This document shows positions 4,709-9,093 of a stretch of 9,093 nucleotides of DNA, in pieces. The stretch covers positions 1-9,093 of the forward strand of contig CAAGEF010000251.1 of NCBI GenBank assembly GCA_900768805.1, in the 5' to 3' direction. The stretch's first letter is position 1. Each line of letters begins with the position of its first letter. The stretch comes from Clostridia bacterium. Lineage in GTDB: Bacteria; Bacillota; Clostridia; TANB77; CAG-508. The translations under genes were made by a program, and so were the position numbers. Below the pieces are notes generated by a model. The model saw only the letters and a list, made by a program, of their open reading frames with translations, did no database searches and was not told where the DNA came from.

Positions 4709-6883
4709 TTATTTAAAAGCCTCAAAATAATTTGATATCATAGCAGCAGCTTCTGCTCTAGTTGTAGTATCTTTAGGAGCAATTTTTCCACTTTTTCCTC
4801 TTATTATAGAATTATCTACAGCCCATTTTACTCTATCTAATGCATATCCACTAACATCTTTATAATCAGAAAATTTATTTAAAGAAATATTTGAAGCAAC
4901 ATATTGATTTTTATACTCAGCATAATTACTTAATATACATGCTAAATCTTGTCTTATTATATTATTATTTGGTTTAAATTTTTTTTCCTTTTCATAACCA
5001 TGTACAATTCCATTTTCTTCAGCCCACCTAATAGCTTCATAATAATATGCTTTAGAATTAACATCTATAAAAGGATTTTCAGATGATTTTGCTAAAGGTT
5101 CACCTTCTATTCTATGCAAAATTGTAACAATCATACCTCTAGTTAAATTACTATTCGGAGAAAATGTTCCATTTTCAAATCCCAATATCATCCTATTCAC
5201 ATAATTGAATTTAATAGGCTCATAATACCAAGCTGTAGTAGATACATCTGGAAATGGTAATTTATCAATAACTTGAATATCACATTTAGCAGTTATACCA
5301 TTCCATGTAGCTGTAATATTAACACTTCCTTTTTTTAGACCAGTTACTATCCCATTTGAATCAACTTTAGCAATATCTTCATTACTAGATTTCCAACTAA
5401 TTGTAACATTATCCGTATTATTCGTAGGCAAAATAGTTGCAGTTAATTTTTGCGGTTCATTTATAAAAATATTTAAACCTTGTCTATTTAATTTTATTTC
5501 TTCTACTGGTATAAAAGAATTACTTAAAATTTTATAACCGTTAGTAAGTGTAGAATCCATCTCTACAATATTATAATAAAAAGCATTATCCTTATATTCT
5601 ATAGAATATAAATATTGATTATCTTTTAATTTAGGATTATAAACCATTCTAATACTTGTACCATCTGTACTCATACAATAAAATTTAGTATTTGTTGAAA
5701 AATATAGCAAATTATCTTTTTGAGTTAAACCTGGTGCAAAATAAATTTCATCAACAAAACTTTCGATATCTATATTTTTAGTAGAAATTAATTTATTATT
5801 TTTTATATCAAATTTATTTAATTTGATTTCTGTAACAGGAGAATTTGTATTAATATTTCCAGAATAATTATCTAAATAATACCAATATCCATTATTATAT
5901 GTTAAATAATTAACTGTTTTATTCCATACCATATCATGATTATCATATGAATTATCATCTGCTAATTCCCATACATAATAATTATAATGCTTTCTGTTTT
6001 CAATTTCTTCATTACTTATTAGAAAATATTCATATGAATTTTTTCCATAATTATCTGAATCATTCCATGTAACATCTAAATGATAATAATTATTATTTAA
6101 TTTAACCATACTCCAAGCATGACACATATCATAACTAGTAACTATACTAGATTCTATATTAACTTTGCTTAAAAGGTAATTTAATGTTCGTGAGTATCCA
6201 TCACAAACGGGAGAATTATCAACTAACCCTCCATTTAATTTATGCACTCTATAATTTATTTTTGTATCATCTGTTGCATTTACTTCATTATAATATGCAT
6301 CATAATTATACTGTACTAATGAACAAACATAATTATTAGTATATATAATTTTTTCTAAATCATTCCATTTAGAATTTATACCTTTTAAATATTTGTTAAC
6401 TGCATTTTCTATAACAGTAAAATCTGAATTTATTTCATTTTGATTCATATAATATTCTACATAAATTCTTGTAGCATATCCTTCTGCATTATATTCATAA
6501 CCTACAGTAGTAACATAAAACATTTCAGGTCTTTCAAATATTGCTAAAATTAAAGTATATGCATCAGACATAGGAACTCCATATTTTGAAATATCATAAA
6601 AATTTCTTGGATTACTAGTTGTTCCATCTGTATTCAAATATTGTTTAGCTTCAGAAACATTTTTTTTAGATTCCTCTACAATATACTCTATTATTTCATT
6701 TTTATCATATTTAGTTTCTGACATAAGCATAGGCATATAAAATAATTGTTCATGTTTTTCATAAAAATTTAAATCATTAACTTCTTCTGTAAAAATTTCT
6801 TCTGTAGCATATACTTTATTTGATAATAAAAATATCATAAATAAAATAATAAAACTACAAATATAACATATTCTTTTTTTCAT
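4709..6883 (-). CDS. Secreted transglutaminase-like protein with Big_2 and SLH domains
   Basis: A 724-aa surface protein. Residues 1-26 are a signal peptide (basic start, hydrophobic core, cleavage likely near VYA-TEE). A transglutaminase/protease-like domain covers about 160-290 and has the full catalytic triad: Cys227 in VCDGYSR, His255 in CHAWSMV, Asp270 in HLDVTWND. Residues 315-455 are tyrosine-rich and repetitive (NGYWYYLDN, NLLYFSTNTKFYCM, NAFYYNI), resembling beta-propeller-like or DUF5050-type repeats. A Big_2 immunoglobulin-like domain spans about 458-538 (SWKSSNEDIAKVDSNGIVTG). Three SLH repeats follow at about 543-590, 604-655 and 670-720, the last with TRAEAAAM. SLH domains bind pyruvylated secondary wall polymers, so the protein should be held on the wall. 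Whether the domain crosslinks, cleaves or binds peptide is unknown. ATG 6883 has GAGGAG eight nt upstream. It has its own promoter and terminator. Confidence 0.95.
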   Translation of the reverse strand: MKKRICYICSFIILFMIFLLSNKVYATEEIFTEEVNDLNFYEKHEQLFYMPMLMSETKYDKNEIIEYIVEESKKNVSEAKQYLNTDGTTSNPRNFYDISKYGVPMSDAYTLILAIFERPEMFYVTTVGYEYNAEGYATRIYVEYYMNQNEINSDFTVIENAVNKYLKGINSKWNDLEKIIYTNNYVCSLVQYNYDAYYNEVNATDDTKINYRVHKLNGGLVDNSPVCDGYSRTLNYLLSKVNIESSIVTSYDMCHAWSMVKLNNNYYHLDVTWNDSDNYGKNSYEYFLISNEEIENRKHYNYYVWELADDNSYDNHDMVWNKTVNYLTYNNGYWYYLDNYSGNINTNSPVTEIKLNKFDIKNNKLISTKNIDIESFVDEIYFAPGLTQKDNLLYFSTNTKFYCMSTDGTSIRMVYNPKLKDNQYLYSIEYKDNAFYYNIVEMDSTLTNGYKILSNSFIPVEEIKLNRQGLNIFINEPQKLTATILPTNNTDNVTISWKSSNEDIAKVDSNGIVTGLKKGSVNITATWNGITAKCDIQVIDKLPFPDVSTTAWYYEPIKFNYVNRMILGFENGTFSPNSNLTRGMIVTILHRIEGEPLAKSSENPFIDVNSKAYYYEAIRWAEENGIVHGYEKEKKFKPNNNIIRQDLACILSNYAEYKNQYVASNISLNKFSDYKDVSGYALDRVKWAVDNSIIRGKSGKIAPKDTTTRAEAAAMISNYFEAFK

Positions 6884-6913
6884 AAAAATATCTCCTCATT
6901 TGTTAATATTTAA

Positions 6914-6942
6914 ATTATAGTATATAGATTTTTTAATTACAA
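6914..6942 (-). promoter_or_regulatory. Promoter of the SLH transglutaminase gene
   Basis: On the minus strand TTGTAA (6942-6937), 17 nt, then consensus TATAAT (6919-6914), placed 31 nt before the ATG at 6883. I see no clear terminator between the flippase stop (6975) and this promoter, so read-through from the upstream operon may add to its expression. Confidence 0.6.
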
Positions 6943-6974
6943 TACTAAAAATTCAAAATATAATTTAAGTTATT

Positions 6975-8492
6975 CTATTTCTTTTTTAAAACTTGTAATA
7001 AAATATTTTTATAGTATTTAAATTCTGATGTCTTAAAAAAAGCACATAAATATATTAAATTTGGTATAATACAACATATTAGGCAATTAAAAATTAAAGT
7101 TAATAAGTTGGATTTTATTTGTATTCTAGTAACAAAAAAATATGTAATTATGGCAGTTATTATAGAAATTATAAAATATTTCAAATGTATAAAAATGAAC
7201 TCACTATAAGAATTCCTAAACAATTTTTTGTATACAAATATAGGATAACTATATAAAAATAAAATCATAGAACTTATACTAGTTCCTAAAAAAACTCCTA
7301 TTAATCCCATTTTTTTCACTAATAAAACAGAAACAATTATATTAACAGCTGATTCTAAAATTGGAATAAATCTATCCTCATAAAATATACCTGCAGCATC
7401 TTTAAATACAGCATTGGTTTTTCTCATACCTTGAATATAAAAATTAATAACTAATATAATAACTACAACCATTGGCAAAAGAAATTCTTTTCCTAACCAT
7501 AAAACTATAAAAGGTTGAAGCAAGCATAATAGAAAAATCCCTACTAATGAATATATCCAGGAATTAAAAAACAAGATATTTTTGTAAACTGTATATGATT
7601 TCTTCAAATCATTTTCCACTAACAAATTTCCTACCCCTGCAGTTATTGAAGAAAATATTTGCCCTAATAAATTTGTTAATGATGTAATAATCATACTATA
7701 ATTGGAATATAACCCCACAGTAGTTATACCAATAAATTTCGAAATAATAATATTATCAGTTCCTAAAACAATAGCACCACCAATCCTATGAAACAATAAT
7801 CCTTTTATTTTTTTATAAATATCATTTTTTACTTCTTTATCTAATTTTTTATCTGTCTTTTCTAAAATAAAAGGATACATTTTATTTGCAATAATATTTA
7901 TAATAAGATTCTCTAAAACTCTAAATATTATTTTAACTAACAAATATAATATATAATTTTTAAAATTTAATAATAAAATTATTTCAATAATATTAACCCC
8001 AAAAATGTAACCTAAATGAACTAAATTAATAATATAATTTTTTTGATTAGCATATAATATTGACCTTTTGTATGTTAATAAATATGAAAGTACTACATCT
8101 ACTAAAGCCAAAAAAAACAACAAATATATATTTTCTTGTATATTTACTTCTCCAATAATATCTTTTAAAAAAGGCATTATCAAAATCCCTAAAGTAAATA
8201 TGAAGGTAGCAATAATTCTATAAGTTTTTTTATAAAACTTCAGTAAAATATTAATATACTCTTTATTATTTTCTGAAATTGGCTTGTACAAATGATATAC
8301 AACAGTAGCTCCAAACCCCAATTCAACAACACATAAAACTGATAAAACATTATTAAATAATCCATTTATACCTAAATATTCTTTACCTAAAGAATATATA
8401 AAAACTCTTTGAGCAACAAAGCCTACCAATATACTAAAAAAATTCATTATTAAAGAAATAATTGCATTTTTAATAGAATTTATTGTTCTCAT
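6975..8492 (-). CDS. Wzx-like polysaccharide flippase (MOP superfamily)
   Basis: A 505-aa integral membrane protein with about 12-14 hydrophobic helices spread over the whole length, the usual size and layout of polysaccharide (Wzx-type) transporters. The N-terminal signature EYLGINGLFNNVLSVLCVVE (38-57) followed by LGFGATVVYHLYKPI (58-72) and KFYKKTYRII (85-94) is typical of Gram-positive flippases. Positively charged loops are at 206-230 and 355-375. Such proteins turn undecaprenyl-linked oligosaccharide units to the outer face of the membrane before polymerisation. ATG 8492 lies 1 nt after the stop of the glycosyltransferase (TAA-A-ATG), and its GGAGG is inside that gene's last codons, so translation is coupled. 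The substrate cannot be read from the sequence. MurJ or MATE drug exporters are less likely, because the motifs and the glycosyltransferase neighbour favour the Wzx branch. Confidence 0.92.
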   Translation of the reverse strand: MRTINSIKNAIISLIMNFFSILVGFVAQRVFIYSLGKEYLGINGLFNNVLSVLCVVELGFGATVVYHLYKPISENNKEYINILLKFYKKTYRIIATFIFTLGILIMPFLKDIIGEVNIQENIYLLFFLALVDVVLSYLLTYKRSILYANQKNYIINLVHLGYIFGVNIIEIILLLNFKNYILYLLVKIIFRVLENLIINIIANKMYPFILEKTDKKLDKEVKNDIYKKIKGLLFHRIGGAIVLGTDNIIISKFIGITTVGLYSNYSMIITSLTNLLGQIFSSITAGVGNLLVENDLKKSYTVYKNILFFNSWIYSLVGIFLLCLLQPFIVLWLGKEFLLPMVVVIILVINFYIQGMRKTNAVFKDAAGIFYEDRFIPILESAVNIIVSVLLVKKMGLIGVFLGTSISSMILFLYSYPIFVYKKLFRNSYSEFIFIHLKYFIISIITAIITYFFVTRIQIKSNLLTLIFNCLICCIIPNLIYLCAFFKTSEFKYYKNILLQVLKKK

Positions 8493-8493
8493 T

Positions 8494-9070
8494 TTACCTC
8501 CATAATAATTTCTTTTTAATATATTTAAGCTCTAATTTAAATAATATTTTGGTACTGTTTTTAAAATTATTTTTTATCCATTTAAAAACTTTATTTTTTT
8601 CATCTTTATTTGGATTTGTACCAAATATAAAATAATTTACAGTTAGCAAGATTTGTTTCTCAAACCAATATTCTGGATTTTTTAAAAGATTTTTTTCAAT
8701 AATTTTATTATAAATATATTTTTTTTCTTCTAAATTCGCTATTAAAAAATCTGCTGAAATATTAAATGAAATATTTTTTGAATGAATTCTATATACTCCA
8801 ACAGGATTTTCATACAAAAAAACTTTTCCAAAGCTAATTAAAGACCTTAAATATATCGAAGCATCATTAACCATTTTCATATTCTTAAAATCATTTTTTT
8901 CTAATATATCTTTTCTAAAAATAGCTGAAAAAGTAGAATTTGGTTTTTTATATTCAAAATGAAATTTACTTAAATATTCTTCTGTGTCTATCATATTTTC
9001 AAAATTCAATTTAGATAATTCTTCTTTATCTTCTTTCTCATATTTTTTATATGTATTACAACAAATTAAA
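8494..9070 (-). CDS. Glycosyltransferase family 2, C-terminal part (5' truncated)
   Basis: The frame is open from the TAA at 8494-8496 to the contig edge, giving 191 residues without a true N-terminus. A TTG at 9009 is in frame but is not a credible start: it has no ribosome binding site and the reading continues sensibly upstream (YKKYEKEDKEELSK). Recognisable features are those of the second half of a GT2 (GT-A fold) enzyme: SAIFRKDILEKNDFKNM (48-64), the ND acid motif in VNDASIYLRSL (67-77), and GVYRIHSKNIS (91-101) followed by a helical tail. The nucleotide-sugar-binding N-terminal half with the DxD motif lies off the contig. It probably adds a sugar to the lipid-linked unit exported by the coupled flippase. 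The donor and acceptor cannot be inferred. It ends in basic residues (KYIKKKLLWR). Confidence 0.85.
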
Positions 9071-9093
9071 AGATCGGAAGAGCGTCGTGTAGG
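9071..9093. other. Illumina adapter remnant (assembly artefact)
   Basis: The last 23 bases start AGATCGGAAGAGCGTC and continue to GTGTAGG. They match the start of the Illumina TruSeq read-2 adapter exactly, from memory of that standard oligonucleotide. Its GC content is out of line with the flanking DNA, and it interrupts an open reading frame. The first A may be the tailing base. It should be trimmed and not annotated as biology. Confidence 0.97.

Noticed and set aside
8494..9009. Complete 171-aa protein starting at TTG 9009
   Set aside because: No ribosome binding site, frame open upstream to the edge, and the domain content is only the C-terminal half of a GT2 enzyme.
1..9070. CRISPR array, insertion sequence, integrase or prophage genes
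   Set aside because: No regularly spaced repeats, transposase/integrase motifs or structural phage proteins are visible; the repeats found have only two copies or are hairpins.

Overview
The window is very AT-rich (roughly three quarters A+T), uses the standard bacterial code with a few TTG starts, and has strong AGGAGG-like ribosome binding sites, SLH-domain and LytR-CpsA-Psr envelope proteins and a tRNA gene with an encoded CCA end. This points to a low-GC Gram-positive bacterium of the Clostridia/Bacillota type, with an S-layer-like or SLH-anchored surface. Species cannot be told from the sequence. The last 23 bases (9071-9093) match the Illumina TruSeq read-2 adapter, so the right edge is the end of a draft contig and not biological sequence.

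Left part (1-900): an 87-aa protein of unknown function lies downstream of a tRNA-Leu(CAA) gene. Both are on the minus strand and an intrinsic terminator separates them. A 45-aa plus-strand small protein then ends in a strong hairpin that it shares with the convergent genes to its right.

Middle (885-3555): a two-gene minus-strand operon of unrecognised proteins (297 aa and 127 aa, both with charged helical C-termini) is followed by a compact two-gene cassette. The first gene of that cassette encodes a 57-aa basic protein and the second a 203-aa GNAT acetyltransferase, an arrangement typical of a GNAT toxin-antitoxin module. The cassette has a good sigma-A-type promoter and a 16-bp-stem terminator.

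Right part (3556-9070): cell-envelope genes, all on the minus strand. In order of transcription they are a 5'-truncated family 2 glycosyltransferase, a Wzx-like polysaccharide flippase (1 nt apart, translationally coupled), a secreted transglutaminase-like protein with a Big_2 domain and three SLH repeats, and an LCP phosphotransferase. Together they fit synthesis, export and wall attachment of a surface glycopolymer, plus a protein anchored to the wall through SLH domains. The last two have their own promoters and terminators.

Two points deserve attention beyond gene calling. The promoters of the GNAT cassette and of the LCP gene share an almost identical core including the normally unconserved spacer. 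The LCP promoter also carries a perfect 10-bp inverted repeat around its -10 box, which looks like a common operator. No CRISPR array, insertion sequence, integrase or phage structural gene is visible.
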